Source of the DNA: Anaeromassilibacillus sp001305115
GTDB taxonomy: Bacteria; Bacillota; Clostridia; Oscillospirales; Acutalibacteraceae
NCBI GenBank assembly: GCA_042854365.1
Contig: AP031437.1
Location: forward strand, 2,480,001-2,544,000
Reading direction: 5' to 3'
DNA: 64,000 nucleotides
Part shown: piece after piece, positions 1-8,430 of the stretch
How positions within the stretch are numbered: position 1 is the first letter of the stretch
Layout: every line of letters starts with the position of its first letter
The notes under the pieces: model-generated
What the model saw: the letters and a program-made list of their open reading frames with translations, nothing else
The model's database searches: none
Told to the model about the DNA's origin: nothing
Program-made: the position numbers and the translations under genes

Positions 1-175
1 CACCCTGTACTACAATCAGAATGCGAGAATACTCCGTGTTCTCCGTCTGTGCCGCCACGATGCTCAGAATATTATAACAACGGCGGCTAAACAGCCCTGC
101 GATCCGTAGCAAAACGCCAGGATTATTTTTGGCTAATATAGAAATAATATATTCCTTTTCAGCTGTATTGGTCAT
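1..175 (-). CDS. ilvN: Acetolactate synthase small (regulatory) subunit, N-terminal part
   Basis: This is the 5' end of a gene that runs off the left edge of the window. The first 58 codons read as an ACT domain (ILAKNNPGVLLRIAGLFSRR, then YNILSIVAAQTE), the valine-binding regulatory domain of acetohydroxyacid synthase. The start is the ATG at 175, preceded by a GGGGGAGCG-type site and lying 15 bases after the ilvB stop, so the two subunits share one operon. The product would bind the large subunit and confer feedback inhibition by branched-chain amino acids. The C-terminal part is outside the window, so completeness cannot be judged. Confidence 0.9.
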   Translation of the reverse strand, partial: MTNTAEKEYIISILAKNNPGVLLRIAGLFSRRCYNILSIVAAQTENTEYSRILIVVQG

Positions 176-189
176 GTCGCTCCTCCCCC

Positions 190-1863
190 TTACATCTCTA
201 GAATCGGGCTCTCTACCGAAGCACCTGCGGGTACCATCGGTAGGACGTTGACATCCTTATCAATCCGGCAATCGATCAAGACGGGTTCGCGCAAAGCAAG
301 CGCCTGCTCCAAGACCGAGCGAATATCCGCCTTTGTCCGAATGGTGTATGCCTTTGCACCAAATGCTTCGGCCAACTTGACAAAGTCGGTATTTTTATCG
401 AGATCCGTCTGTGAAAACCGATTGTCGTAGAAAAGTTTCTGCCATTGGCGCACCATGCCAAGAACGGAATTGTTGAATACAATCTCCAGCACGGGGATGT
501 TGTAGGCTACTGCGGTAGCAAGCTCATTGCAGTTCATGTGGAAACTTCCATCTCCGGCAATGTTTACGACATGGGTATCCGGGTTTGCCACCTGCGCCCC
601 CAGGGCCGCCCCAAGGCCAAATCCCATGGTTCCCAATCCGCCGGAAGTGATAAGCTGCCGCGGATGCCGGAAGCGATAGAACTGTGCTGCCCACATCTGA
701 TGTTGCCCCACATCCGTACAGAGAATCGCATTCGAATCGGTCAAATCGCTGAGGGTCTCCAAGACCTCTTGCGGCGTCACCCCATCGGGATCAGAGACCA
801 TCTGATGCAACGGATAAGCGGCCTTCCATCCGGCAATATTGTCCATCCACTCCGGATGTGCATGTTGCGGCAGGCGGCGGTTCAGTTCTTCCAGAATCTC
901 ACGGGCATCCCCTTTCAACTTGAGATCCACATCGATATTCTTATTGAACTCCGCGGAGTCGATATCAATTTGGATGATCGGGCAATGTTGTGCAAACAGC
1001 TTTGCATTGCAAAGGACACGATCTGAAAACCGAGTACCTACAGCGACAAAAAGGTCGCAATTTTTAATCGCGAGCGCGGCCGTATTCGTTCCATGCATGC
1101 CGAGCATCCCCATGTAGCGGTCGTCCGTCTGATCGAAACCGCCTTGGCACATCAGAGAACACGAGACCGGCGCATCCAGGCGATCTGCAAAAATTTTCAA
1201 AGCCTCAAATGCCCCCGATGCGATCACACCACCGCCCGCATAAATAAAAGGACGCTCCGCCTTTTCCAACATTTGCATAGCCTGTTCAAAACGCTGCTCA
1301 AACGGGAATAGATGATGCTTTTCCGGAAGCGGTGGCGCTGGCGGAAGAAACTCCACCTTTTGTGCTGTGATGTCCTTTGGAATATCCACCAATACGGGAC
1401 CCTTGCGCCCACTATTGGCAATCCGAAATGCCTCCCGGATGGTGTCCGCCAGCTTGTGAACATCTTTGACAAGGAAATTGTGCTTGGTGATCGGCATGGT
1501 GATTCCGGTGATGTCCACCTCTTGAAAGCTGTCCAGGCCCAACAAATCCAGATTGACGTTGCCGGTGATCGCCACCACCGGGACAGAATCCATATATGCG
1601 GTTGCAATGCCTGTCACCAGATTGGTTGCACCAGGCCCCGATGTAGCGATACATACGCCGGTCTTACCGCTGGAGCGTGCATACCCGTCTGCCGCGTGGG
1701 CCGCGCCCTGTTCGTGGGCTGTACGGATATGGTTGATCCTGTCCCGGTACTCATATAATGCATCATAAATATTGAGCACCGCTCCGCCGGGATACCCAAA
1801 TACCGTGTCTACCCCCTGCTCCAGCAGGCATTCCATGATGATTTGTGCCCCTGTCAATACCAT
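190..1863 (-). CDS. ilvB: Acetolactate synthase large (catalytic) subunit
   Basis: A 557-residue thiamine-diphosphate enzyme, the usual length for the family. It condenses two pyruvates to acetolactate, or pyruvate with 2-ketobutyrate, the first shared step of valine, leucine and isoleucine synthesis. The N-terminal pyrimidine-binding domain carries the catalytic glutamate (E51 in TAHEQGAAHAADGYAR). The ThDP/Mg motif begins with GDGSFHMN near residue 440 and ends in FNN. The start is ATG 1863 with AGGAGG eight bases upstream. It is followed directly by ilvN and preceded by a T-box leader, so expression should rise when its cognate tRNA is uncharged. The catabolic AlsS form is less likely because of the ilvN neighbour and the T-box. 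Confidence 0.95.
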   Translation of the reverse strand: MVLTGAQIIMECLLEQGVDTVFGYPGGAVLNIYDALYEYRDRINHIRTAHEQGAAHAADGYARSSGKTGVCIATSGPGATNLVTGIATAYMDSVPVVAITGNVNLDLLGLDSFQEVDITGITMPITKHNFLVKDVHKLADTIREAFRIANSGRKGPVLVDIPKDITAQKVEFLPPAPPLPEKHHLFPFEQRFEQAMQMLEKAERPFIYAGGGVIASGAFEALKIFADRLDAPVSCSLMCQGGFDQTDDRYMGMLGMHGTNTAALAIKNCDLFVAVGTRFSDRVLCNAKLFAQHCPIIQIDIDSAEFNKNIDVDLKLKGDAREILEELNRRLPQHAHPEWMDNIAGWKAAYPLHQMVSDPDGVTPQEVLETLSDLTDSNAILCTDVGQHQMWAAQFYRFRHPRQLITSGGLGTMGFGLGAALGAQVANPDTHVVNIAGDGSFHMNCNELATAVAYNIPVLEIVFNNSVLGMVRQWQKLFYDNRFSQTDLDKNTDFVKLAEAFGAKAYTIRTKADIRSVLEQALALREPVLIDCRIDKDVNVLPMVPAGASVESPILEM

Positions 1864-1944
1864 AGTCCATTCCTCCTGACAAATCTCTTCCTGTTATTCC
1901 TATTTCAAAAGACCCTGTACACATCGTTTTCCTCTTGCAGACAA

Positions 1945-2247
1945 AACAAAAAGCCTCCATCTCTGTTATTAGAGACGAAGGCTATTTTAGCTCCGCGGTA
2001 CCACTCTAAGTGCTGCACAATGCAACCGCTCACGTGTATCTAGCAATACACTCTCCTCTAACGGTGAGAAACCGGACGCGCCTACTTACACCAAATGAGG
2101 GGTTCAGCCGCCTGCTCCGGGGCGATGTCCTGCAAATTCCGCACCGCCTCACACCAACCGGCGGCTCTCTGTGGCGAAAGGAATGCATTCCGTCCCCATC
2201 TACGCAAAATCATGCTTAAAAGCAACGATTTCTTATGAAATTTTATT
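1945..2247 (-). promoter_or_regulatory. T-box riboswitch leader of ilvBN, probably isoleucine-specific
   Basis: On the minus strand the leader contains the hallmark T-box core AGAGTGGTACCGCGGAG (1991-2007). It is followed by a terminator hairpin (arms 1952-1964 and 1971-1983) with a T-rich tail. Upstream is a stem I with the distal-loop signature AGAGAG...GGTTGGTG. The specifier context GGAC-ATC-GCCCCGGAG puts the specifier triplet at 2126-2124, and ATC pairs with tRNA-Ile GAU. Uncharged tRNA would stabilise the antiterminator and allow ilvBN transcription. The T-box assignment is firm; the Ile call rests on reading the specifier loop by eye. Confidence 0.9.
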
Positions 2248-2253
2248 AGTATC

Positions 2254-2283
2254 AATATATCCCACATTCGGTTGGTTTGTCAA
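2254..2283 (-). promoter_or_regulatory. Promoter of the T-box-ilvBN operon
   Basis: Minus strand TTGACA (2283-2278), 18-base spacer, TATATT (2259-2254). It lies just upstream of the T-box leader and would start transcription near 2247. Confidence 0.65.
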
Positions 2284-2322
2284 CCTTTTTTTTGCAGTTT
2301 CCTTTGACAATGTAAATTTGCA

Positions 2323-2351
2323 TTGTAATTGCGAAAGAATTCTGCTAGAAT
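2323..2351 (+). promoter_or_regulatory. Promoter of the Cys-rich small protein gene
   Basis: TTGTAA (2323-2328), 17-base spacer, then TAGAAT (2346-2351) preceded by TGC, an extended -10. It lies 36 bases before the downstream ATG and is divergent from the ilvBN promoter. Confidence 0.55.
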
Positions 2352-2387
2352 ATAGATATATTTCATAAGAAAGAAGGAAAATCCATC

Positions 2388-2747
2388 ATGAATAAAGAAT
2401 CATTGGATGTTGTTGTTGAAAAGACGCGTGAATTAATCAACGCCCCCACCTGTTGCAGCGAAGCAAAAGCTGCCGCGCAGGCTTGGCTGGATGCGATCGG
2501 GACTGAAAAAGAATCTGCTGAGGCCAAAAAGTATGTAGCAGAGCTCGAAGCGGACATCATGCCGATCGACAATTTAATTGGCTTTGCTAGTTCCGACGCT
2601 GGTATGCAGTACTTTGGCGCGGATACCGCTAAAGGCATTGTCACACATGCAAACGAGATCAAAGCTGCTGGCGCAAAATATTGTGATTGCCCTGCTTGTG
2701 CGGCTGTAGAAGCCATTCTGGAAAAGAAAGAGCTCCTCCTGAAATAA
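2388..2747 (+). CDS. Small Cys-rich conserved protein (family often labelled Hsp90, without an Hsp90 fold)
   Basis: A 119-residue, mostly helical acidic protein. It matches from memory a widespread Clostridia family that automatic annotation calls molecular chaperone Hsp90. I see none of the GHKL ATPase motifs of true Hsp90, and the length is about one sixth of HtpG, so the label is not supported. Five cysteines stand out: a CC pair at residues 22-23 and a CDCPAC cluster at 99-104 near the C-terminus, a possible metal or redox site. It has its own promoter and a strong downstream terminator, so it is probably monocistronic. Its function is unknown. Confidence 0.8.
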   Translation: MNKESLDVVVEKTRELINAPTCCSEAKAAAQAWLDAIGTEKESAEAKKYVAELEADIMPIDNLIGFASSDAGMQYFGADTAKGIVTHANEIKAAGAKYCDCPACAAVEAILEKKELLLK

Positions 2748-2876
2748 GGGGATACACGGCCGCTGTATTCGAGTGAAGTTTCGTCGGCCAAGCATCGTTT
2801 GTTCCCGGCGAAGAAGTTGTTTCACCCAAATCAAAAGTCTTCCCTTTATATTCTTTTCAAACGCTCTTCAGGGGAT

Positions 2877-2919
2877 AAAGCGCACAATCACCTGACTGCC
2901 AGGTGGCTGTGCGCTTTTC
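2877..2919 (+). terminator. Rho-independent terminator after the Cys-rich protein gene
   Basis: Long hairpin with arms AAGCGCACA-TCACCTG and CAGGTGG-CTGTGCGCTT followed by TTTTCGTTT. It sits 130 bases after the 2747 stop. The remaining bases to 3066 hold no gene I can support. Confidence 0.8.
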
Positions 2920-3066
2920 GTTTGGTCTTCTGCCCCTTCCTAAAATCGAATACTTTCTTTATATGCCTCAAGTGCAATTTAGAAAAAACATCTCCTCAGC
3001 AATTGATGGATTATTCCCCTAAAAATAGCGCGGCCGAAGCCCTTTCCAGACAACCGCCGCACACGA

Positions 3067-3567
3067 TTATTTTTTTCTTCTCCACCAGAGGGTAGGGCCT
3101 TCGTGTTCCAGAATAAACTGGCAGCGCTGTAGGACCCTCTGTGATGGGCGGTTTTGTTGCTCCGTCTCTGCCAGGATGCTTTCGACATCCTCCCGTTGAA
3201 GCGCCCAGTTGCACAGAGCGTTCACTGCCTCGGTCATATATCCTCGGCGCTCATACGCGCCGCCCAGCCCATAACCAATTTCTATTTCGCCGCGCGCATT
3301 CGGAGGCGCTTTAAAATCGATTGTCCCTACCACTGTGCGATCCGCCTTTCGCAGCAAAATCCAAAAGCTGTGAAACAGGGCGTTTCGTGGATCTCTGGAA
3401 GTGATTTTCCACTGCTGCTGCACAATCTCTCGAAATACGCCCTCTACAGGCTCGCCATCATAATGGCAATCCCATTCACGTTCCAGGGCCGGCAGGTCGG
3501 AAAACCACAGGTGCAGCTGCCGCGCGTTCAAAAGACATAGGAGTAGTCGTTCAGTCTCGATGGTCAC
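3067..3567 (-). CDS. GNAT family N-acetyltransferase (RimJ/RimL-like)
   Basis: A 166-residue protein opening with IETERLLL, the typical strand 1 of RimJ/RimL-type GNATs. It continues with VVGTIDFK and IEIGYGLGGAYERRGYMTEAV, the acetyl-CoA-binding motif A, and then NRPSQRVLQRCQF, motif B. It should transfer an acetyl group from acetyl-CoA to an amine, either a protein N-terminus or a small molecule; the substrate cannot be told. The start is GTG 3567, with AGGAAAGGAAA a few bases upstream. It is followed at short distance on the same strand by nothing, and preceded by a small membrane protein and a nitroreductase, probably one transcript. Confidence 0.85.
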   Translation of the reverse strand: MTIETERLLLCLLNARQLHLWFSDLPALEREWDCHYDGEPVEGVFREIVQQQWKITSRDPRNALFHSFWILLRKADRTVVGTIDFKAPPNARGEIEIGYGLGGAYERRGYMTEAVNALCNWALQREDVESILAETEQQNRPSQRVLQRCQFILEHEGPTLWWRRKK

Positions 3568-3586
3568 AGATTTCCTTTCCTCGTGT

Positions 3587-3832
3587 TCAGCGTGTAAACG
3601 ATTTGTTTCGTGTTTGTCCCGCTGTCACAATCCTCAAAAATTTGATTATCAAAGGGAGATAGGTGGCAATGAATACTGCCATGGCCCCGAACGCCGCCAG
3701 TTTCTTTGCTTTCTTTGTCAGCGATATTCCAATCATAACCCCCGCAGAGCACAGGCAGAGTTTGACCAGGGCAAAGTCCTTCCAATCGGACTGCTTTACA
3801 TATTCATTTGCATAAGAAAACCATTTATTCAT
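3587..3832 (-). CDS. Small two-helix membrane protein (family misnamed phosphate ABC permease)
   Basis: About 81 residues from ATG 3832, which has AAAGGTGG eight bases upstream; GTG 3844 is an alternative start. The sequence has an amphipathic N-terminus (WFSYANEYVKQSDWKDFALVK), one hydrophobic segment (LCLCSAGVMIGISL), a basic turn (KKAKK) and a second hydrophobic segment (AFGAMAVFIATYLPLIIKF). It matches from memory a Clostridia family sometimes annotated as permease of phosphate ABC transporter. It is far too small for a permease and has no transporter motif. It lies between the GNAT and nitroreductase genes on the same strand. Confidence 0.7.
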   Translation of the reverse strand: MNKWFSYANEYVKQSDWKDFALVKLCLCSAGVMIGISLTKKAKKLAAFGAMAVFIATYLPLIIKFLRIVTAGQTRNKSFTR

Positions 3833-3864
3833 ACCATCCGCCACCTTTCTGTCAATCGAAAGCC

Positions 3865-4392
3865 CTACGATTCCTTTTGATAACCGTTAAACCACGCCCG
3901 CTCTTCAAAAGGTTTTTTCACTGCTTCCGCCATGGGCTTTGCCGGAACCCCTACTGGCAGATACACCGCTACTGTGAGTTCCTCCGGTACTCCGAGAAGG
4001 CGGCCCATCTCTCTGGCGCGTTCGCCTCGAATCTGTCCTTCCACCCATACAGAGGCATATCCTTTCGCCGTGATCGCCAACAGAAGATTTTCCATCGCTG
4101 CGGAATAATCGTGAATATGGTAGGAAACGCCACTCGGAGACATTGTTTCCTTGGTTAACACAAGGATTGCTGCAGGCGCTGTCAAGGCCCATTCTTTTCC
4201 GTAGATTTCCGCAAGCCGCTTGACAAGGACCGGATCGTCCACTCCGATAAACTGGGTTGTCTGCATATTGCAGCCCGAGGGGGCCGCCACACCAGCTTCC
4301 AAAATTTCTCGAAGATCATTGCGGGGTACGGGCGTGTCTTCAAATTGATTCCGGTAGCTCTTTCGCGCACGGATTGCTTCCATTAGTTCCAT
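3865..4392 (-). CDS. Nitroreductase family protein
   Basis: A 175-residue protein of the FMN-dependent nitroreductase fold. The N-terminus MELMEAIRARKSYRNQ is the family's FMN phosphate-binding RxSxR-type segment. AAPSGCNMQTTQFIGV is the second FMN-contacting stretch, and the C-terminal LPVGVPAKPMAEAVKKPFEE is typical of small clostridial members. It would use NAD(P)H to reduce nitro groups, quinones or related acceptors. The start is ATG 4392, with AAGAAGGGG upstream. It appears to lead a short minus-strand group with the small membrane protein and the GNAT. The physiological substrate is unknown. Confidence 0.85.
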   Translation of the reverse strand: MELMEAIRARKSYRNQFEDTPVPRNDLREILEAGVAAPSGCNMQTTQFIGVDDPVLVKRLAEIYGKEWALTAPAAILVLTKETMSPSGVSYHIHDYSAAMENLLLAITAKGYASVWVEGQIRGERAREMGRLLGVPEELTVAVYLPVGVPAKPMAEAVKKPFEERAWFNGYQKES

Positions 4393-4526
4393 AAAACCCC
4401 TTCTTTCTATAACAAGGATGTTTCATCCTGTTTCTCTCATCATATCCTTGAATCGCACTTTTTTCAAGCCTTCGCGCGCAACATACTTTAGAAAAGAATC
4501 CGTCTAGATTTCTTAACTGGAATAAC

Positions 4527-4555
4527 TTGACATCCATAGGGGAATACGGTAGAGT
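4527..4555 (+). promoter_or_regulatory. Promoter of the AI-2E-type transporter gene
   Basis: TTGACA (4527-4532), exact 17-base spacer, TAGAGT (4550-4555), 62 bases before the start codon. Confidence 0.6.
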
Positions 4556-4617
4556 GTGATTGAATAAAGGATAAGGCGGCGTATCCCGTACATTTCAGGT
4601 GTAGGAAGGCATGGAGT

Positions 4618-5844
4618 ATGAAATTAAAGGAATGGATCGACGATCCCAAATTTTCGCAAAAAACCATAAAAGCAGCGATGTTGCTGGTAACCTTTACAGT
4701 TGCCTTAATCTATATCGTCTTTCATTTGGAGCAGGCTGGCTCCTTTTTGAGCACCTTGTTTTCGTTGTTCAGCCCATTTTTGCTTGGGATTGCGGTTGCG
4801 TTTGTGCTCAACGTACTGTTAAAGCTATTTGAAGATCGCATCTTTGGATTCTTAAAACGGAAAAATTCAAAGATTTGGCGGAAGTGTGGCCGCGGCATTT
4901 GCGTCCTTTTCTCCTTTATTGCAGTATTCCTGATTTTAGGCGGAATTATCTTCTTTGTCGTTCCAGAGCTGGCCAATTCCATTCAAATTCTAACAGCCGC
5001 TATTCCAAGCTATGTCGTAACTTTTACAAATTGGTTAAACGAGGTCCTCACCAAATTCGATCTCGATCAACTGAAAGAAACCGTTATGCAGATCGATTGG
5101 ACTTCGTTTCTCACACAGGCCTCCCAAGTCACAACGGACTTAGTGGGGTCTGTTGCAACGGCTACAATGGGTGTCGCGTCCGGGGTTCTCACCTTTGTGA
5201 TGAGCTTGATCTTTGCCGTTTACATGCTGTTCAGTAAAGAAAAACTCATCAAAAATTTAAAGCGCGTATTGTACGCTTTTTTGCCTCCCAAACGGGCCCA
5301 AAAGGTGATTTCTGTGGGCAGCCTTGCCAGCAATATCTTTTCTGGCTTTGTCACTGGGCAAGTGACGGAGGCGTTGATTCTCGGTTGCCTGTGCTATCTC
5401 GGCATGAGTATCATCCGGCTGCCATACGCTCTGCTCATCAGCGTGATCGTCTCTTTGACCAGCCTGATTCCCATTTTGGGCGCCTATCTCGGAGGGGCAA
5501 TCGGCGCATTTATTCTACTGATTATCGACCCATTGTATTGCCTCTGGTTCCTGATTTTCCTAGTGATTCTACAGCAGGTAGAAGGCAATCTGATCTATCC
5601 CCGTGTGGTGGGTACTTCTATCGGCCTCCCCGGCATTTGGGTATTGCTTGCCATCCTGGTGTGTGGAAACCTGTGGGGAATCCCAGGGATCTTAATGGGG
5701 GTTCCACTTTTTTCCGTCGTATATACGCTCCTGCGCACAGCGACACGCGATTTCCTGCAGAAAAAGGGCATTACCGACCTTCAAGTGGAGAAAAACTGCC
5801 TGGCAGCCCCAGCCGACGCTTCTCTGGATACAGAGGAGCCATAA
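4618..5844 (+). CDS. AI-2E family transporter (UPF0118)
   Basis: A 408-residue integral membrane protein with about seven to eight hydrophobic segments in the pattern of the AI-2E/UPF0118 family. Two come near the N-terminus, a third near residue 95 (LFSFIAVFLILGGIIFFVVP), then a soluble stretch, and a C-terminal bundle containing ISVIVSLTSLIPILGAYLGG and the signature LLAILVCGNLWGIPGILMGVPL. Family members include TqsA, an AI-2 exporter, and Na+/H+ antiporter-like proteins, so the substrate is open. ATG 4618 is preferred over ATG 4611 because of GTAGGAAGGC upstream. No gene follows closely on this strand. Confidence 0.9.
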   Translation: MKLKEWIDDPKFSQKTIKAAMLLVTFTVALIYIVFHLEQAGSFLSTLFSLFSPFLLGIAVAFVLNVLLKLFEDRIFGFLKRKNSKIWRKCGRGICVLFSFIAVFLILGGIIFFVVPELANSIQILTAAIPSYVVTFTNWLNEVLTKFDLDQLKETVMQIDWTSFLTQASQVTTDLVGSVATATMGVASGVLTFVMSLIFAVYMLFSKEKLIKNLKRVLYAFLPPKRAQKVISVGSLASNIFSGFVTGQVTEALILGCLCYLGMSIIRLPYALLISVIVSLTSLIPILGAYLGGAIGAFILLIIDPLYCLWFLIFLVILQQVEGNLIYPRVVGTSIGLPGIWVLLAILVCGNLWGIPGILMGVPLFSVVYTLLRTATRDFLQKKGITDLQVEKNCLAAPADASLDTEEP

Positions 5845-6125
5845 ATGCAAGTGTATAGAAATGAAAATCCGGAAGTCCAAAGATACCATCTGGCAAATAA
5901 CAATTCTACCGTTACTCCTTTTGTATGTATCCATATTTTCGCTCCTCTCCAAGATGACTGCTATGAATTTCGAGTCAAAATAAATAGCCCACATTATTGC
6001 CATTTTCCGTATGCAAGGGAAGGAAATAAAGAAATAGGATGTCCTACATAAGCAGTAGAACATGGGAAAGCAATCATGATCTCGGGATTAAAAAGTCGGA
6101 TAATTGGATATTATAGGAGATCAAT

Positions 6126-6770
6126 ATGTCTTTTTTAGATTGTATTCGGCGTGTAGATAAGCAAATATCAACGAGCAAAAAAATCACAAATACGTTTGCT
6201 ATTTTAATTTTTGGAATCGCTTTAGGGATTGTCTCAAAATTTTTCGATACGACTGCATCAAACGAATTGCCTTTTATCGTTCAATATTTAGACATCAGAA
6301 ACTTTTTGGGAAGATTTTCTATTTGGGTGTTAATTGCTTTATGTATATCACTTTACAGTCATTCGCCATTTAGAGCGGCGATAAATGTATTTTTGTTTTT
6401 TCTCGGCATGATTACAAGCTATTATTTATATTCTGCTTTTATAGCTGGCTTTTTCCCGGCAAGCTATGCAATGATTTGGTTTGGATTTACAGTTATTTCT
6501 CCATTATTAGCGTTTGTTTGTTGGTATGCAAAAGGAAAGGGGCATGTATCTCTTGTCATTTCAGCAGCAATTGTTGCGGTTTTGTTTCATATGACATTTG
6601 TGTATGGGTGGATTTATTTTGAAGTACGCTCCATATTAGAGCTATTCGTCTTTGTTTGCGGAATCATCGTGATGAAGCGCGACACTGCAATCAACACTAT
6701 TTGCATGATAATAATTGGTATCGTTCTTGCATTTGCGCTTCATTTTGTTTTCCCATTTTCATTTGGATAA
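6126..6770 (+). CDS. Multi-pass membrane protein, DUF6518-like
   Basis: A 214-residue protein made almost entirely of hydrophobic segments, about seven. It has a short cytoplasmic N-terminus and ends in FALHFVFPFSFG. It resembles from memory the DUF6518 family of clostridial membrane proteins of unknown function. The start is ATG 6126 with ATAGGAGATCAAT immediately upstream. The coding sequence is visibly richer in A and T than the genes on either side and has no partner gene on the same strand within 200 bases, which suggests later acquisition. No function can be given. Confidence 0.7.
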   Translation: MSFLDCIRRVDKQISTSKKITNTFAILIFGIALGIVSKFFDTTASNELPFIVQYLDIRNFLGRFSIWVLIALCISLYSHSPFRAAINVFLFFLGMITSYYLYSAFIAGFFPASYAMIWFGFTVISPLLAFVCWYAKGKGHVSLVISAAIVAVLFHMTFVYGWIYFEVRSILELFVFVCGIIVMKRDTAINTICMIIIGIVLAFALHFVFPFSFG

Positions 6771-6974
6771 GTCGTTCCCGATTTCTTGAAAAGTGTGAAG
6801 AAAGGTCACGGGATTCATTTGGATTACAGTTATTAAGATGAATGCGCTGGATTTGATCACAAAGCAGGTTTAATATTTCATCTAAATAGATGATATTTTT
6901 CAACTAGAAGCATTTTAATTTCAAAAAGTGTATAGTATAAAAAGACAAACTTGGGAGTATAGGAGTCTTTGGAT

Positions 6975-8210
6975 ATGAATGAAATCATCACACATAAAAG
7001 TATTAACCAGGAAAGGAGCCAGCTGATCAACCGCGCTCTGGTGGCAGACCTATTGCGGCAGGAGGGCGTTTGCTCCCGTGCCACGCTTGCTCAATTGTCC
7101 GGGCTGAAACAGGCTACGATCACCAACATCATTGGGGAATTCATCGAGTGTGGCCTTGTGGTAGAAACCGGGTTGATGAGCGGATGCAAAGGGCGACGGT
7201 CCATTGGCGTAACCTTGAACGATGCGCTGTATAAGGTCATCGGGATTCGTATGACACGCCGGGCTTTTTATATCAGTATTGTCGGTTTATCGGGAAAAGT
7301 CTATGCGGTGGAGGAGTATCCGATCGGTCCCCGCGATGACGTACAAAATACCATTTCTCGTATTCGAAACGCCATTCAGGATATTCGGCGCGAAAATGCT
7401 GCAACGAACATTCCTGCTGTATGCATGGCCATGCCGGGACCTTACCGGGAAGACCGCGATCAATTGCTCTTTGTCACAGAGCTTTCTGGCTGGCAGAACT
7501 TCCCCATTAAAAAAGCTTTGACTGAGGGGTTCGATATTCCAATTTACATAACCAATGATGCAAATGCCAGTGCTTTTGCACAGCTCTGGTATCGCAGCAA
7601 AGAGTACGGTATCCGGAATATGATCTATGTTTTGGCAGGCCAAGGCATCGGCTGCGGTATCATCACCGATGGAAAACTTGTTTTAGGCCAACGCGGGATT
7701 GCCGGCGAGTTTGGTCACAACACCATCAATTATCGCGGTGCCCCCTGTGAATGTGGAAACCGCGGTTGTTTGGAAAAGTATTGTTCATTTTTGGTGTTTT
7801 GTCAGAACATCACCCGCCGCCTACAGGCAGGAGAATCCTCTGTCCTGGATAAAAATAGCCTGACATCTGCAAATATCTCCGCAGCGGTACGGGCGGGTGA
7901 CAGAGTGGCACGCGAAGAATATGAGAAAGTCTGTGAGTTTTTGTCCATTGGAATTGTAAACCTCATCAACCAATTCAATCCCGGAATGATCGTTATCGGA
8001 GACGAATTGGCAGAGGTGGCGCCGGATATTCTGCTCCAGATTGTATGCGACAAGGTACACGCCTGTATCAATCCATTGGTCTACAACGACATTACCATAG
8101 AAGTAAACCGTTTGCCTGAAAGCCCCGCCCTGTTGGGGGCTGCCGCCATTGCAGCTCGGAATGTTTTATCCGATCCCACCAAGTTGATGAAACACGAAAA
8201 AGAAGATTGA
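6975..8210 (+). CDS. ROK family transcriptional regulator (NagC/XylR type)
   Basis: About 411 residues from ATG 6975; AGGAG lies nine bases upstream, so this start is better than the in-frame TTG at 6969. The N-terminal 75 residues form a winged helix-turn-helix (RATLAQLSGLKQATITNIIGEFIECGLV). The rest is a ROK sugar-kinase-like domain with an ITNDANASAFAQ active-site segment and the zinc motif CECGNRGCLEKYCS near residue 260. Such proteins repress sugar-uptake or catabolic genes and respond to a sugar ligand. No sugar operon is adjacent, so its target is not evident. A terminator follows at once. Confidence 0.9.
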   Translation: MNEIITHKSINQERSQLINRALVADLLRQEGVCSRATLAQLSGLKQATITNIIGEFIECGLVVETGLMSGCKGRRSIGVTLNDALYKVIGIRMTRRAFYISIVGLSGKVYAVEEYPIGPRDDVQNTISRIRNAIQDIRRENAATNIPAVCMAMPGPYREDRDQLLFVTELSGWQNFPIKKALTEGFDIPIYITNDANASAFAQLWYRSKEYGIRNMIYVLAGQGIGCGIITDGKLVLGQRGIAGEFGHNTINYRGAPCECGNRGCLEKYCSFLVFCQNITRRLQAGESSVLDKNSLTSANISAAVRAGDRVAREEYEKVCEFLSIGIVNLINQFNPGMIVIGDELAEVAPDILLQIVCDKVHACINPLVYNDITIEVNRLPESPALLGAAAIAARNVLSDPTKLMKHEKED

Positions 8211-8223
8211 TTTTTGCGTCATA

Positions 8224-8268
8224 CACCCAAAGGGATTTGCCTTTCGTATTCCCTTTGGGTGCTTTTTA
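8224..8268 (+). terminator. Terminator after the ROK regulator
   Basis: Perfect 12-base arms CACCCAAAGGGA (8224-8235) and TCCCTTTGGGTG (8250-8261), followed by CTTTTT. Confidence 0.9.
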
Positions 8269-8380
8269 TAGCAAAGTCTGCGTTTTTAAGTCTTTCACTG
8301 GCAAATCATTCTTTGTGAAAAATTCTTACATTCCTCTTTGGATCATTATATTTTTGTAATGAAAGTAACAAAAATTTTTA

Positions 8381-8408
8381 TTGAGATATATTTTCTTAAG
8401 AGTATAAT
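8381..8408 (+). promoter_or_regulatory. Promoter of the NfeD-like/flotillin operon
   Basis: TTGAGA (8381-8386), 16-base spacer, TATAAT (8403-8408), 22 bases before the start at 8431. Confidence 0.65.
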
Positions 8409-8430
8409 AAAGAAAAGGGAGGGAGGTTTT

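Noticed and set aside
445..1026. Plus-strand reading frames of up to 193 codons opposite ilvB
   Set aside because: They lie entirely antisense to a firmly identified gene, have unusual composition and no ribosome site, and are typical shadows.
5845..6051. A 68-codon frame directly after the AI-2E-type transporter
   Set aside because: It starts next to the transporter stop but has no ribosome site, domain or hydrophobic pattern.
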